Made by a program: the position numbers and the translations under genes
The notes under the pieces: model-generated
The model's input: only the letters and a program-made list of their open reading frames with translations
Told to the model about the DNA's origin: nothing
The model's database searches: none
Assembly (NCBI GenBank): GCA_014529385.2
Contig: CM043954.1
Location: 92,655,747 to 92,719,746, forward strand
Source of the DNA: Adiantum capillus-veneris
Taxonomy: Eukaryota; Streptophyta; Polypodiopsida; Polypodiales; Pteridaceae
DNA: 64,000 bases
Direction: 5' to 3'
Shown here: positions 35,662 to 47,640 of the stretch, in pieces
Layout: each line of letters begins with the position of its first letter
How positions within the stretch are numbered: the stretch's first letter is position 1

Positions 35662-36307
35662 TGTCACAAACTACTGACGTGTCAAAGCCTTGAAGAATGG
35701 AGCCAACTTGTAGATGCCGGCCGAGGGGCCTAAACCCTAAGAAGAACAAGTAACAGAAGAAAGAGTCCTGCCAACCTTTGGGGACCCTATTCGATGGGGC
35801 CCCAGTGACATAAAAGAATGAAAATAAAGCAGGACCAACACAAAAGCTGATGATGTGGCAGTTGCACGAACACTCTGGAATTTCCATTGACATAATGACA
35901 TGGCACTATATGGATTTCTTGCGTTTTGTGATGACTGTTGATGTGGAAGTTGTACGGAATTCCATGATTTATGCTGGAAGCTTTTTGGCATTGCTTTTGG
36001 ACCAGAGGCTTTTGAGTTTGAAGGCTTTTCATGTAAAACTGCTTTTGGGGCCTAGGGCCTTTAAATTTGAGGTTACATCTCATTCTCTTGCATGCTTCTT
36101 GGCGAAGGTGCAGAGTCTGGAGTATCGGCTTGTATTGTGTTGATGCAGTATAAAGAAATACCCAAAGGGGTGCCGAGGTGTGAGGCCAATACTCTCTGGG
36201 GTGGAATTCCGCCACTCATTGCCGCATGTCATCTCTCTCTCAATTCAGTTGTTATTGAAGTGCTAAAAGTCTGTTCACTTTGTTCTTTTTGATTGGCACT
36301 TGTGAGA
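35662..36307 (+). repeat. Concatemer LTR A
   Basis: TGTCACAAACTACTGACGTG to about 36307. It contains catatggggcccc-like text, the run ggcctttaaat, a short CT repeat (36231-36241) and the end ttggcacttgtgaga. Confidence 0.85.
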
Positions 36308-36308
36308 T

Positions 36309-36320
36309 TGGTATCGGAGC
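36309..36320 (+). promoter_or_regulatory. Primer binding site after LTR A (tRNA-Met type)
   Basis: TGGTATCGGAGC, one base different from the usual TGGTATCAGAGC of plant LTR elements. Confidence 0.85.
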
Positions 36321-38171
36321 ATCATTCATGTGCTTATTTGAAAGCTTACCCGTCGTACCAAAGAGCAGACAAAGCAAGATCAAATTTCCAAAGTTCATTG
36401 ATAATTCTAGCTTTGTGCTCCGACCTTGGACTTATTAGCCACTCCGGCCCTTACTTCATCGCGCATCGGGTGTATGCTCCCATATTCAACGCTCATGTCT
36501 TACATGGCATAAGCCAAAAAGATCAGACAACACAAGGAATAGAAGCACAATGAGGCATATGTGATAGTCACTTGGGTAGTCATAGACGTGGTCACTTGCA
36601 TTTCTTGCATGAATCTCATAAATAGTACCATGGTGAAGGCTTCACACAATATTAAGCCTTGAGATTGGTCGAGAGCTGTCTCCAGTAGTTGTTGGTGGAA
36701 GAGTCAGTAGCAAGGAGGACGGAATGCTGCCGAGCTTGGTCGATGCAAAATCGAAAGTGCAACATTTGTGCCACGAAGGTGACTCTGTGTGCAAACTCAC
36801 ATCATTATTCGAACTCACAAGAGAAGGATCCAAGATTTATTTCAACTCACTATTTTTCTCAATAGCAGTGCCATGCACATGTTGATGTCTATAGCTACAA
36901 GGACTTGACAGGCTTTCAAGAAAATTTTTTCCCGAAGTTCTATGGTTTCTGACATCTTCCTTCGGAGTGCAACTTCTAGCAGAGTGGGGTATTCTAAAAT
37001 GCTTGCCATGGAAACCCTAGTAGATTATAAATTGAAATTTCTCGACATCTCTCAATAGATGTCTCTTCACGAGCAGATGACTCTGGAGGTCCAGTGCGAT
37101 TGCTATTTTGGGACTACCATCACTTCCACAAAAAACATTGTCTGTCCAAGAGCTGATGGACCATGCTGTAGTCGGCTACGACCTTATGGAAGGAACCTAA
37201 CCCTAATTTTTGGTGCAGGTTTCAAGGTGGAAAGTCAGTTGACTTTTTGAGCTCGGCTGATGTCGAGATTGCTTTTTAAGTTTGAGTTCTGTTTGAGAGC
37301 TTGTTTGGTGATCGTGTTTGGAATTTGTTTGAAATGGATGGTATCTCTTTTGAACCCGTTGTTTGAATCTAGTTTTAATACTGGTTTCAATGATTGGTGA
37401 TTTTACTCCCGGGTGCAGTAGTGAGAGATGATGTTTGAGAATTCTTGTTCATAATCATGGCCCGGACCCTTGTGGTTATTTGCGGGGGGAGTATTGAATG
37501 ATTGAAAAGTTTTGTTTTTACTCATGGCCTGGGCTCTTGTGTTTATTTATGGGGGGAGTATTGTTGTTGTTACTCATGGCTCGGACCTGCATGGTTATTT
37601 ACACGGGGAGTATTAAGAAGTCTGAGCAGTGGTTACTCTCAGCACCTCCAACTTACACAAGCTGTGGTCTGGGGGGCGTTTGGTTGTAAAAGGCCTCTAT
37701 ATCTCATGGCCTGGACGTTTTTAGGTTATTTGCAAGAGGAGTGATGAGTGAGTCGTTGAACAGCTCATGGCTCGGACTTGGATGGTTATTTGCGGGGAGA
37801 GTGTTCATCGGCGGCTTTATGTTTCTATGTCTTGTAACATGCATATGTGAGCATTTTAGTTGCATTGTGATATGCCAACCACTGAATATTCCTAATTGGA
37901 TGAGATTGCGTGGGTATGTAATTTTAGTGGATCAACACCCGTGGAAGATCAATGGGGTCTGGGTGTGATGGTACTTTCACTACGCCAGAATATCAAGAGT
38001 TCCGATCTGGACTAAAGGAGAAGACAAATCCTTTATCAAAAGAGCCAAAAGGAGAAGCTAAATCCTTAACAAAAAGTGCAAACTGATTGTCCCTCAAAAT
38101 GACCCTCGAAAATTTTTGAGCCGACTTGAGTTGTTTTGCAGATATGCTGTAATCGCGGATGGTTACTCTCT
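36321..38171. other. Concatemer internal region A-B, no gene
   Basis: About 1.85 kb without a coding frame. The 3' part (37457-37810) holds five copies of a unit combining CATGGCCCGGACC and GGTTATTTGCGGGGGGAGT. Confidence 0.8.
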
Positions 38172-38186
38172 TTCAAGAAGGGTAGA

Positions 38187-38852
38187 TGTCACAAATTGCT
38201 GACGTGTTAAAGCCCTAAAGAATGGAGCCAACTTGTAGATGCCGGCCGAGGGGCCTAAACCCTAAGAAGAAGAAGTAACAGAAGAAGAAGCCCTACCATC
38301 CTATGGGGATCCCGTCCGATGGGGCCCCAGTGACATAAAGGAATTAAAATAAAGCAGGATCCACACAAAAGCTGATGACTTGGCAGTTGTACGGACGCTC
38401 TCAAATTTTTGTTGACACGATGACATGGCACTATACAAATTTTTTGCGTTTTGCGCTGACTGCTGATTGGCAGTTGTATGGAATTCCGTGATTTACGCTG
38501 GCAGCTTTTTGGCATTTCTCTTGAACCAGAAGCTTTTGAGTTTGGAGGCTTTTCATGTAAAAATGTTTTTGGGGCCTAGGGCCTTTAAATATGAGGCTAG
38601 GGATCATTCTCTTGCATGCTTCTTGGCGAAGGTGCAGAGTCTAGAGTACCAACTTGTATATGCAATATAAAGATATACCGAAAGGAGCACCATGGTTTGA
38701 GCCCAATACTCTTTGGGGTCGAATTATGCCACTCCGTGTAGCGTGTCATCTCTCTCTCTCTCTCTCTCTGTCCCAGTTCAATTGTTATTGAAGTGCTAAA
38801 AGTCTATTCAGTCTGTTCTTTTCTATTGACACGTGGTGCCCGTCTTGTGAAA
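38187..38852 (+). repeat. Concatemer LTR B
   Basis: Starts TGTCACAAATTGCTGACG after the tract ttcaagaagggtaga (38172-38186). CT repeat at 38749-38769. Followed by TGGTATCAGAGC at 38854-38865. Confidence 0.87.
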
Positions 38853-38853
38853 G

Positions 38854-38865
38854 TGGTATCAGAGC
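38854..38865 (+). promoter_or_regulatory. Primer binding site after LTR B (tRNA-Met type)
   Basis: TGGTATCAGAGC, the exact consensus. Confidence 0.9.
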
Positions 38866-40369
38866 TTTAGTCATGTGCTTTTTTGAAAGCATACCAATCC
38901 TACCAAAGAGCAGATAGAGCAAGATCGAATTTACAAGCTCTCGTCTTCACCGCTCATGTCTTATAGGGCATAAGCCAAAAAGATCACTTGCAAGAGAAGG
39001 ATCCAAGATTTGTTTTGAGTCACTGTTTTTCTCAAAATCAGTGCCATGCACATGTTGATGTCTATAGCTACCAAGGAACACACTTACAAGGACCTGGCAA
39101 GCTTTCAAGAAAATTTTTGCCCGAAGTTATATGGTTTCTCACATCTTCCTTCGGAGTGCAACTTTTGGCAGAGTGGGGTATCCTAAAATGCTTGCCATGG
39201 AAACCCTAGCAGATTATAACTTGAAATTTCTCGACATCTCTCAGTAGATGTCTCCTTCACGAGCGGATGACTTTGGAGGTCCAGTGCCATTGCTATCTTG
39301 GGACTACCATCACCGCCAAAGAAAACACTGTCTATCCAAGAGCTGATGGACCATCTGCAGTCAGCTACGACCTTATGGAAGGAACCTAACCCTTATTTTT
39401 GGTGAAGGTTTCAAGATGGAAAGTCAGTCGATGTTTCAAGCTTGGCTGATGTCGAGATTTATTTTTAAGTTTGAGTTCTGTTTGAGAGCTTGTTTGATGG
39501 TCATGTTTGGAATTTGTTTGAAATGGATGGTATCTGTTTTGAACTTTCCGTGGTGCCAATTTGATACTGGTCTTAATGATTTGTGATTTTACTCCCGGGT
39601 GCAGTAGTGAAAAATGATGTTTGAGAATGGTTGTTCATACTTATGGCCCGAACCCTTGTGGTTATTTGCGGGGGGAGTATTGAATGATTGAAAAGTGTTG
39701 TTTTTAATCATGGCCCAGACCCCTGTGGTTATTTACGGGGGGAGTATTGTTGTTGTTACTCATGGCCCGGACCTACGTGGTTATTTACGGGGGCAGTATT
39801 AAGAAGTCTGAGCAGTGGTTACTCTTAGCACCTCCAAATGATGCAGGCTGTGATCTGGGGGGTGTTTGGTTGTAAAAGGCCTCTATATCTCATGGCCCAG
39901 ACCTTTTTAGGTTATTTGCAGGAGGAGTGATGAGGGAGTTGTTGAACAGCTCATGGCCTAGACCTGGATGGTTATTTGCGTGGGGAGTGTTCATCAGTGG
40001 CTTTATGTTTCTATGTCTTGTAACATGCATATGTGAGCATTTGTGTTGCATTGTGATGTGCCAACCACTGAATATTCTTAATTGGATGAGATTGCTTGGG
40101 TATGTAATTTTAGTGCATCAAGACCCGTGGAAGATCAATGCGGTCTGGGTGTGATGGCTAATTTTACTATGCCAGAATATCAAGAGTTTCGATCTGGACG
40201 AAAGGAGAAGCCAACTCCTTGATCAAAAGAGACAAAAGGAGAAGCTAACTAATTAACAAAAAAAGAAAACTGATTGTCCCTAGGAATGTCCCTTGGAATG
40301 ACCCTCGAAAATATTTGAGCCAACTTGAGTTGTTTTGCAGATATGCTGTAACCGCGGACAATTACTCTA
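38866..40369. other. Concatemer internal region B-C, no gene
   Basis: About 1.5 kb, homologous to region A-B but lacking about 350 bp of it after the primer site. The five-unit G-rich repeat lies at about 39642-39990. Confidence 0.8.
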
Positions 40370-40385
40370 TTTCAAGAAGGGGAGA

Positions 40386-40772
40386 TGTCACAAACTGTGG
40401 ACGTGTCAAATCCCTAAGGAATGGAGCCAACTTGTAACTGTTGACAAGTCAAAGCCCTAAAGAAGGGAGCCAACTTGCAGATGTCGATCAAGGGGCCTAA
40501 ACCCTAAAAAGAACAAGTATTAGAAGAAGAAGTCCTACCAACTTATGGGGATCCCGTTCGATGGGGCCCCAAGTGACATAAAGAATTAAAATAAAGGAGG
40601 ACTCACACACACATAAGAAATTGCGAAGCTGGCTGATGACGTGGTAGATACCTGAAAATTACACTGGCTGATTACGTGTGTTGATGCAATATAAAGAAAT
40701 ACGGAAAGGGGCGCCAAGGTTTGGGGCCAACACTCTTTGGGGTGGAATTCCGCCACTTCGTGTCGCGTGTCG

Positions 40773-40804
<32 letters not shown>

Positions 40805-40878
40805 CAATTGCTAATGAAGTGCTAAAAGTCTATTTAGTCTGTTCTTTTCTATTGACACGTGGTGCCCATCTTATGACA
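40386..40878 (+). repeat. Concatemer LTR C
   Basis: TGTCACAAACTGTGGACG to ...ATCTTATGACA, the best preserved TG...CA pair of the set. Only 493 bp long because a middle section (the ggcctttaaat block) is deleted. CT repeat at 40773-40800. Confidence 0.88.
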
Positions 40879-40879
40879 G

Positions 40880-40891
40880 TGGTATCGGAGC
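40880..40891 (+). promoter_or_regulatory. Primer binding site after LTR C (tRNA-Met type)
   Basis: TGGTATCGGAGC, one base after the LTR. Confidence 0.87.
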
Positions 40892-42460
40892 ATCAGGTGT
40901 GTGCTTTTCTGAAAGCATACCGGTCCTACAAAAGAGAAAATAGAGAAAACGAGATACTTCGAGGTATCTTCGCCCTCCAACTCGGACTTATTGGCCACTC
41001 CCACCCTTACTTCATTGCGCATCGGGCACACTCCCATCTTCACCGCTCATTTCTTACAGGGCATAAGCCATTAAGATCACTTGCAAGAGAAGGATCCAAG
41101 ATTTGTTTTGAGCTTCTATTTTTCTAAGAGACAGTACCATGCAGATGTATATAGCTACCAAGCCACACACTTCCAAGGACTTGGCAACCTATCAAGAAGA
41201 TTTTTGCCCGCAGTTATATGGTTTCTGATATCTTCCTTCTTTGAGTGCATTTTCTCGCAGAGTGGGGTATCCTAGCAGATTAGAAATTGAAAGTTCTTGA
41301 CATCTCCCAATAGATGTTTCTTCACAAGTAGATGACATTGGTGGTCCAATGCGATTGCTATCTTGGGACTACCATCGCCACCAAAGAAACACTATTTGTC
41401 TAAGAGCTGATGGACCATGCTGTGCTCGACTACGACTATATGGAATGAACCTAACCCTAATTTTTTGTTGCAGGTTCCAGGATGGAAATTCGGTCGACTT
41501 TTCAAGCTCGACTGATGTCGAGATTGCTTTTTAAGTTTGAAATCTATTTGAGAACTTGTTTCGTGATTCTATTTGAAATTTGTTTAAAATGGATGGTATC
41601 TGTTTTGAACCTGTCTTGGTGCCGATTTGAATTGTTTGACTCTGGTTTTAATACCGATTTCAATGATTGGTGATTTTACTCCTGGGTGGAGTAGTGAGAA
41701 CTTATGTTTGAGAATGCTTATTCATACTCATGGCCCGGACCCTTGTGGTTATTTACGGGGGGAGTATTGAATGATTGAAAAGTGCTGTTTCTTTTAACTC
41801 ATGGCCCGGACCCTTGTGGTTAGTTATTTATTGTTGTTGTGCCTCCTAGACCGGACCTAAATGGTTATGCGGGAGGAGTATTAAGAAGTCTGAGTAGTGG
41901 TTACTCTCAGCACCTCCAAACGATGCAGGCTGCGGTCTGGGGGGCGTTTGGTTGTAAAAGGACTCTATATATCCCAACCCGGACCTTTTTAGGTTATGCG
42001 TGAGGAGTGATGAGGGAGTCGTTGAATATCTCTTGGCCCGGACCTTGTTAGGTTATGCAGGAGGAGTGTTAATCGGCGGCTTTATGTTTCTATGTCTTGT
42101 AACATGCATATGTGAGCATTTGTGTTGCATTGTGATGTGTCAACCACTGAATATTCCTAATTGGATGAGATTTCCTGGGTATGTAATTTTAGTGCATCAA
42201 GACACCCATGGAAGATCAGTACGGTCTGGGTGTGATGGCTAATTTTACTACGCTGGAATATCAAGAGTTCCGATCTAGACGAAAGGAGAAGCTAACTCCT
42301 TGATCAAAAGAGCCGAAAGGAGAAGCTAACTCCTTGACCAAAAGAGCAGAAAGGAGAAGCTAACTCCTTAACAAAAAGAGAAAATTGATTGTCCCTCGGA
42401 AATTTTGGAGCTAGCTTGAGTTGTTTTGCAGATATGTTGTGATCGCAGACGATTACTCTC
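40892..42460. other. Concatemer internal region C-D, no gene
   Basis: About 1.57 kb homologous to the other internals; G-rich repeat units at about 41730-42070. The stretch ggagaagctaactcct is locally triplicated (42283-42370). Confidence 0.8.
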
Positions 42461-42475
42461 TTTCAAGAAGGGGAG

Positions 42476-43460
42476 ATGTAACAAAATGTTGACGTGTCAA
42501 AGCCCTGAAGAAGGGAGCCAGATTGAAGATGTCAATCGAGGGGCCTAAACCCTAAAAAGAACAAGTAACAGAAGAAGAAGTCCTACCAACTTATGGGGAC
42601 CCCGTCCAATGGGGCCCCAAGTGACATAAAGAGTTAAAATAAAGCACGACTCACACACACACAAAAGAAATTGCAAAGCTGGTTGATGACGTGACAGATT
42701 TCCTAAAATCACACTGGCTGATGATGTGGCATGTTGTATGGATTTTTGCATTTTGCGTTGACTGCTGACGTGGCAACTGTACGGAATTTTGGATTTTACG
42801 CTGGCAGCTTTTGAGCATTGTTTTTGGACCATAAGCTTTTGAGTTTGAAGGCTTTTCACTGTAATTGCTTTTGAGGCCTAGGGCCTTTAAATATGAGGTT
42901 AGGGCTCATTCTCTAGCATGATTCTTGGAGAAGGTGCAGAGTTTGGAGTACCGGCTTGTACTGTGTTGATGCAATATAAAGAAATACCGAAAGGGGCTCC
43001 AAGGTTTTGGGCCAATACTCCGATGGGGCCCCAGTGACGTAAAGGAATTAAAATAAAGCAAGACCCATGCAAAAGTTGATGATGTGGCAATTGTATGAAC
43101 GCTTTGGATTTTTCGTTGACAAAATGACATGGCACTATACAGATTTTTTGTGTTTTATGCTTACTGCTGACGTGGCAGTTGTACGAAATTTCGTGATTTA
43201 TGCTGGCAGCTTTTTGGCATTGCCTTTGGACCAGAAGCTTTTGAGTTTTAAGGCTTTTCATGTAAAACTTCTTTTGGGACCTAGGGCCTTTAAATATGAG
43301 GCCAGGGTTCATTCTCTTGCATGCTTCCTGGCAAAGGTGCAGAGTCTGGAGTATCGGCTTGTACTGTGTTGATGCAATATAAAGAAATATAGAAAGGGGC
43401 ACCAAGGTTTGAGGCCAATACTCTCTGGGGTGGAATTCCGCCACTCCATGTCGCATGTCG

Positions 43461-43492
<32 letters not shown>

Positions 43493-43564
43493 GTTGTTAT
43501 TGAAGTGCTAAAAGTTTGTTAAGTCTTTTCTTTTCTATAGGCACGTGGTGCCCATATTGTGAGA
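42476..43564 (+). repeat. Concatemer LTR D with internal duplication
   Basis: Starts TGTAACAAAATGTTGACG. At about 43020 the sequence breaks off after gggccaatactc and jumps back to cgatggggccccagtgac, so the section cgatggggcccc to ccaatactc is present twice and the LTR is 1.09 kb long. The two halves differ by many substitutions, so this looks like recombination between different LTR copies. The primer site is missing after it: gagagcgacgcc stands where the site should be. Confidence 0.8.
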
Positions 43565-44949
43565 GCGACGCCTACGGCATGTGCTCGAGGAATCCAAGGA
43601 TTGAAATCCTAGTTTATTTGATGAGTGGGTTTTTCTCTAAGATCGAGCCAAGGGATGGTCACGTTGAGCGTCTTCACCCTAAGGATCTTACGACGAGAAG
43701 GTAATTTCCTAGGTTCACCAAAACTCTAACACAGCTTAAGAATTATGTACACCTTTGGGTACATGGTTAACACACAAATATGCAGACCTACGCCAAGGAT
43801 CTGGAAGGGAGTTTGTTATACTCTCTTAAGTTCCTTTTTGCGTGCAAGGATATTCTGACACGAGAATCTCTATTTGAGATGTGTTTGGTAGAAGGAATTT
43901 GAGTTTCTCTATGGAGAAGAGATTTTTTGACGGTCATTGATCATTGAGTACGCTATGTGCTTTTACCATTTGGTTGTGGTATATGTTTCTCCATGAGCAG
44001 GTCAAGTAGCATTTACACGGTGCTGGAATAAATTCGAACGATTATGTTCGTAAGAGTATAATTTTCCAACCGTTTCAAAATGGTAAGAAATACATATATG
44101 AGAACATCCCTGAGAATTAAAGAGGGTTCACTCTATTGTGAACCGGGTTTGAATGCACATTCAAAAAATGCTATGGATAGAATCCTATGTGCCTGAGATT
44201 TTGCAAGTCGTCATTGATGCTTGCAAGGTGAATCATTTTTTATGATTTTGCAAGGAAGAGACGCTAATGGGCATTGGGAAAACACTGTTGGTGGTAATAA
44301 TTCAGAGGAGAAAAATATTGGAAAGGAGTGCCGTTGTGCACAAGGGATCTTCGGATCAGAACAATTGGCCTACCCAAAGCAACGGCTCGGAACAAGAACC
44401 TCTTTAAGGTGATCGCAGACTCTATTTGTGAAAGAAAGACATCGAGATTAATGCTCTATGACTTGGGCATTCACTATGTGGGAGGACACAAGAGGTTTAA
44501 TACCCTGTGGACTAACAACGCAGGATTATACGCAAGGACAGATACCTAGATTGATTTCTAGGAGGATTATTCTTCTCGAGGTTGAGAAGGCGAAAGTGAG
44601 TTAACAAATTCTCGGATGAGGAAACTTATGATGTGTTGGAAAGACGCGAATGAAGAGTTCTTACATGGCTTGTAAGTTTGATAATTGGTAAAGGATATCC
44701 TCGAGGTACCAGAGGAACGACATAAACCGGTAACGTAAATATGAATTATTGAATTTTTGTTTAATCTAATGTTTAAGTTCTCTTTTGAGAAAGGACTAGC
44801 TCAACGCACCATCGAGCAAGATTTGAAATCTTTCCGGTTTCTCCCCGAGCTATAATAGACTTGGATACTCCAAGTCGAGAATCTATCGCGAAACCACAAA
44901 TAATCACTTCAAAACAGTTCACAGTTCACAATTGATTCGACATTGGCCC
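43565..44949. other. Unassigned DNA after the concatemer
   Basis: Short frames only: one at 43516-43704 reads out of LTR D, and two overlapping at 44221-44549 (GHWENTVGGNNSEEKNIGKECR; LFKVIADSICERKTSRLML). None carries a motif that I recognise. It could be the interior of a different, partly decayed element using a D-like LTR. Confidence 0.4.
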
Positions 44950-45240
44950 GACGGAGTTCCGTGCCTAGCGATTTTGGCCCCAAAGACTGGCGCCCCTCTT
45001 CGATATATTTTTTTGTATTAATCTACAAGTCAAAGTACAATGCAAGTATTCGGGAGTCACTCTCAGACTCCGTCCAGATGCTCTGAGAAGTGAGAGCCCA
45101 AAGACCCTTTTAAAGAGTTTACAAGGGATGCTAAAAGGTGAGCCCAAAAGCTGTCCTAAAAGCTTCAAGTCAAAAGCCATCATAAATAAAGCAAAAGCTC
45201 TTTGTCTCTCTTTATTTTAATAAATAAAACAACGCTTTTT

Positions 45241-45289
<49 letters not shown>

Positions 45290-45503
45290 TTGCATAGAAA
45301 AGCAGAAAAAGCAGCGCCGTAAATTGCGAACTTCCGTACAACCTGCCATGTGTCAACATTTTTGCATTTCGTGCCGGATTCTGCGGGCTTGTCCGTATGA
45401 CAGTGCCACATCAACAATTTCAGCAAGGCAGTCGGGGGAGGGTCTTTTGCAAGAGGGTGTGAGTGTGTACGCCTATAGGCAGCCACATCACAGAGTTGTG
45501 ACA
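44950..45503 (-). repeat. E7 3' LTR
   Basis: Starts at 45503 reading leftward (TGTCACAACTC). It contains an AG/CT run (45244-45287). The left boundary is uncertain by tens of bases. Confidence 0.6.
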
Positions 45504-45963
45504 TACCCCCCTCTTGAAAGCATTGTAATTGCCCTTGATTACTCTTGCAAAACAGACAGAATCCATAAACTGTCTTAGCAAAAACCGATTGTTAGTACCG
45601 ATGCACTAGGAACACACATCTTGAACATGTACCGATCGACAATCACATCACATGACATCACAAGACATCACTTGACATCACAGGACATCACATGACAAAT
45701 CACATTCAACATTCATTCGGATCTCAGACCATGATTTATTGGCAATGCAATTAGCAATCGCATCTAGATCCACTCAGGACCTCATAGATGCACGATCGAC
45801 TAATCCCTATTGCAACCATGTCTATCAAGATGATTCAGACCAAAATGTTGCAGTCATTTTGTTTATCAGTTCCTGCACTTAAACAAGTCAAGAAAAAATC
45901 AATTTCATATTATCTGGCATTCCATTTCATAAAGTCATACAGCAGAATACTAATCCCTGAAGC

Positions 45964-46430
45964 TCAAAGAGACATCAATGACTCTAGTATTCTAAAAATC
46001 AAGGAAGGAGCGGAGTAACTCCCCTCTTGTGCAAACCCACTACACCAGATCTCCAGCCAAGCTGAATTCGTGGTTCCATTTGGGGTAGAATATGCTAAAC
46101 CAAAAGCTTCAAGGTAAAGTTCCACAATCTGAGGAGTATTTGCTAGGTCCTCCTCCTCCATCCACTTTGCATCCAATGCAGGATAGTTCTTGAATTTAAC
46201 CAAGAACCACCTTTTCACTTGCCAAAATCTGTTCAAGAACAAGGATCTCCTTGTTTTCTTCCACTATGGGTTGCTCATCGGGCTCTTGTCTTTGGACACA
46301 TCACCTTTAAAAGGTTTCAAGAGACTCACATAAAATGCATTGTGAATCCTCCAAGTGTAAGGAAGTTTCACTCGAAAGGAAACATCATTGATCTTTTTGA
46401 AGATATGGAAATGTCCATAGTATCGCATAC
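45964..46430 (-). pseudogene. E7 integrase tail and chromodomain
   Basis: In sense direction: SMRYYGHFHIFKKINDVSFRVKLP (GPY/F module), HNAFYVSLLKPFKGD, then WFLVKFKNYPALDAKWMEEEDLANTPQIVELYL. The last part is a chromodomain (V-K-W/F...W...E-D-L pattern) that in chromoviruses recognises histone H3 marks. Frame changes separate the parts near 46240. The chromodomain text itself is unbroken. Confidence 0.8.
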
Positions 46431-47636
46431 TAAGCTTTGAAAAAAGCCTCTCCTTTCCCTTTTTTCTTTCTCATGCGTGCCTTCTTAAAAGGTAAGAGCA
46501 CCCAATCATTCTCTTTCAATTTCAAATCGCGACGATGGCGATCTGCTGCCTTCTTCTGTCTTTCCTGAGATTTTTGCAAAGCCTCATGGACCTTGGCAAA
46601 AGCCGTGTCCAAGTTGCGCATGTACTCATCAGCTTCAAAAATCTTATCTTTCGTGCTGAGGAAGGGTGGAACCTTCAGCGCACCTTCAATAATCTCAAAT
46701 GGCACCTTCCCCGTCGAAGAGTGTATCGTGTTGTTGTAAGCAAATTCCACCAAAAGTAAGTATTTTTCCCATTGAGTCTTTTCATCCGAGATGTAAGACT
46801 TCAGTATATCTAAAACCATTGAATTGGCAATCTAAAATTGCCAGTGAGTCTGCGGGTGGAAAGATGATGAGAACTGCAACCGTGTGCCAATGTTCTCCCA
46901 AATTGCCTTCCAAAACAAACTCGTGAATTTGGGGTCCCTGTCGGAGACAATCTGGCATGCCATATGTGATCTGAAAATTTGGGCCACAAACAGTCTCGCT
47001 AAGTGATACGGCTTGACTGTTTTCTTCACTGGAATGAAATGAGCTTGCTTGCTAAATCTATCAATAAACAATACAGATACCATCGTGACCACTCTGTGTT
47101 CTCGGGAGATCAAAAACAAAATCCATTGCAATACTTTCCCAGGGGTGGGTGGGTATGGGCAAAGGCTGTAACAATCCCTGTGCTTTATGCGTGTCAAACT
47201 GGACCTTCTGGCATACCAAGCAATTGCGCACAAACTCATCCACATCCTCCTTGAGTCTCGGCCAAAAGAAGTATCTCTCTACCCCTTTCAAGGTCGTAGC
47301 AATGCCACGGTGACCCATAAAAGGCGGACAATGGCATTTGGTCATAAACTTTTCCCTCAATGGCTGTGTAACGCACAAGATGGTTTTCCTCATCAAGTAG
47401 CCATCCCGAATGGAATATCCTGCTACTGTTTCCCCATCCCATATTCGTGTGAAAATGTCTACAAAATTTGTATCTGTGACATACTGATTGACGATATCCT
47501 CAAAGCTCCTATGATATATCACGGAAATAGCCAGAACCAACGGCTTCTGAGACAAAGCACCTGCCACCAAATTCTTCTGTCCCTGAACATGGACAATCTG
47601 GAAGTGAAACTGTGACAAGATGTTCGCCCACCGCAT
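46430..47636 (-). pseudogene. E7 RNase H end and integrase
   Basis: MRWANILSQFHFQIVHVQGQ and NLVAGALSQKP are the end of RNase H. The zinc domain is CHCPPFMGHRGIATTLKG...CLVCQ. The core has AMDFVFDLPRTQSGHDGI (Asp) and, after a frame shift near 47070, IVSDRDPKFTSLFWK (Asp). In the third motif, expected as PQTDGQTE, the text reads PQTHWQF followed by a TAG (46832-46834) at the position of the catalytic Glu. The tail continues as MVLDILKSYISDEKTQWEKYL and ADRHRRDLKLKENDWVLLPFKK. Not functional. Confidence 0.85.
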
Positions 47637-47640
47637 CTCA

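Larger units (their letters stand above)
33958..43564 (+). mobile_element. Tandem concatemer of a small non-autonomous LTR element (four LTRs)
   Basis: Four LTR copies starting TGT(C/A)ACAAA (35662, 38187, 40386, 42476) alternate with internal regions of about 1.5-1.9 kb. Three LTRs are followed directly by TGGTATC(A/G)GAGC, the initiator-Met tRNA primer site, and all four are preceded by a purine tract ttcaagaaggggaga. No internal region encodes a protein apart from a captured gypsy fragment in the first one (34246-35098). The structure is LTR-internal-LTR-internal-LTR-internal-LTR with shared LTRs, as unequal recombination between the LTRs of one element would give. Confidence 0.88.
44950..47640 (-). 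mobile_element. E7: chromovirus (Ty3/gypsy), 3' half only
   Basis: Read on the minus strand: RNase H end, integrase HHCC, core, GPY module, chromodomain, polypurine tract (45504-45520), then a 3' LTR beginning TGTCACAACTCTG at 45503 and running down to about 44950. The 5' half (gag, PR, RT and 5' LTR) is missing; homology stops at about 47640. The left end of the LTR is approximate because no second copy is present. Confidence 0.85.

Noticed and set aside
35099-43500. Many frames of 60-185 residues, for example 42899-43456 minus and 35787-36215 minus
   Set aside because: The longest are antisense to LTR sequence, are not conserved in frame between the repeated units, and show no motif.
44221-44549. 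Two overlapping frames as a possible RT or capsid fragment
   Set aside because: No catalytic or zinc-binding motif can be found, so I leave the region unassigned.
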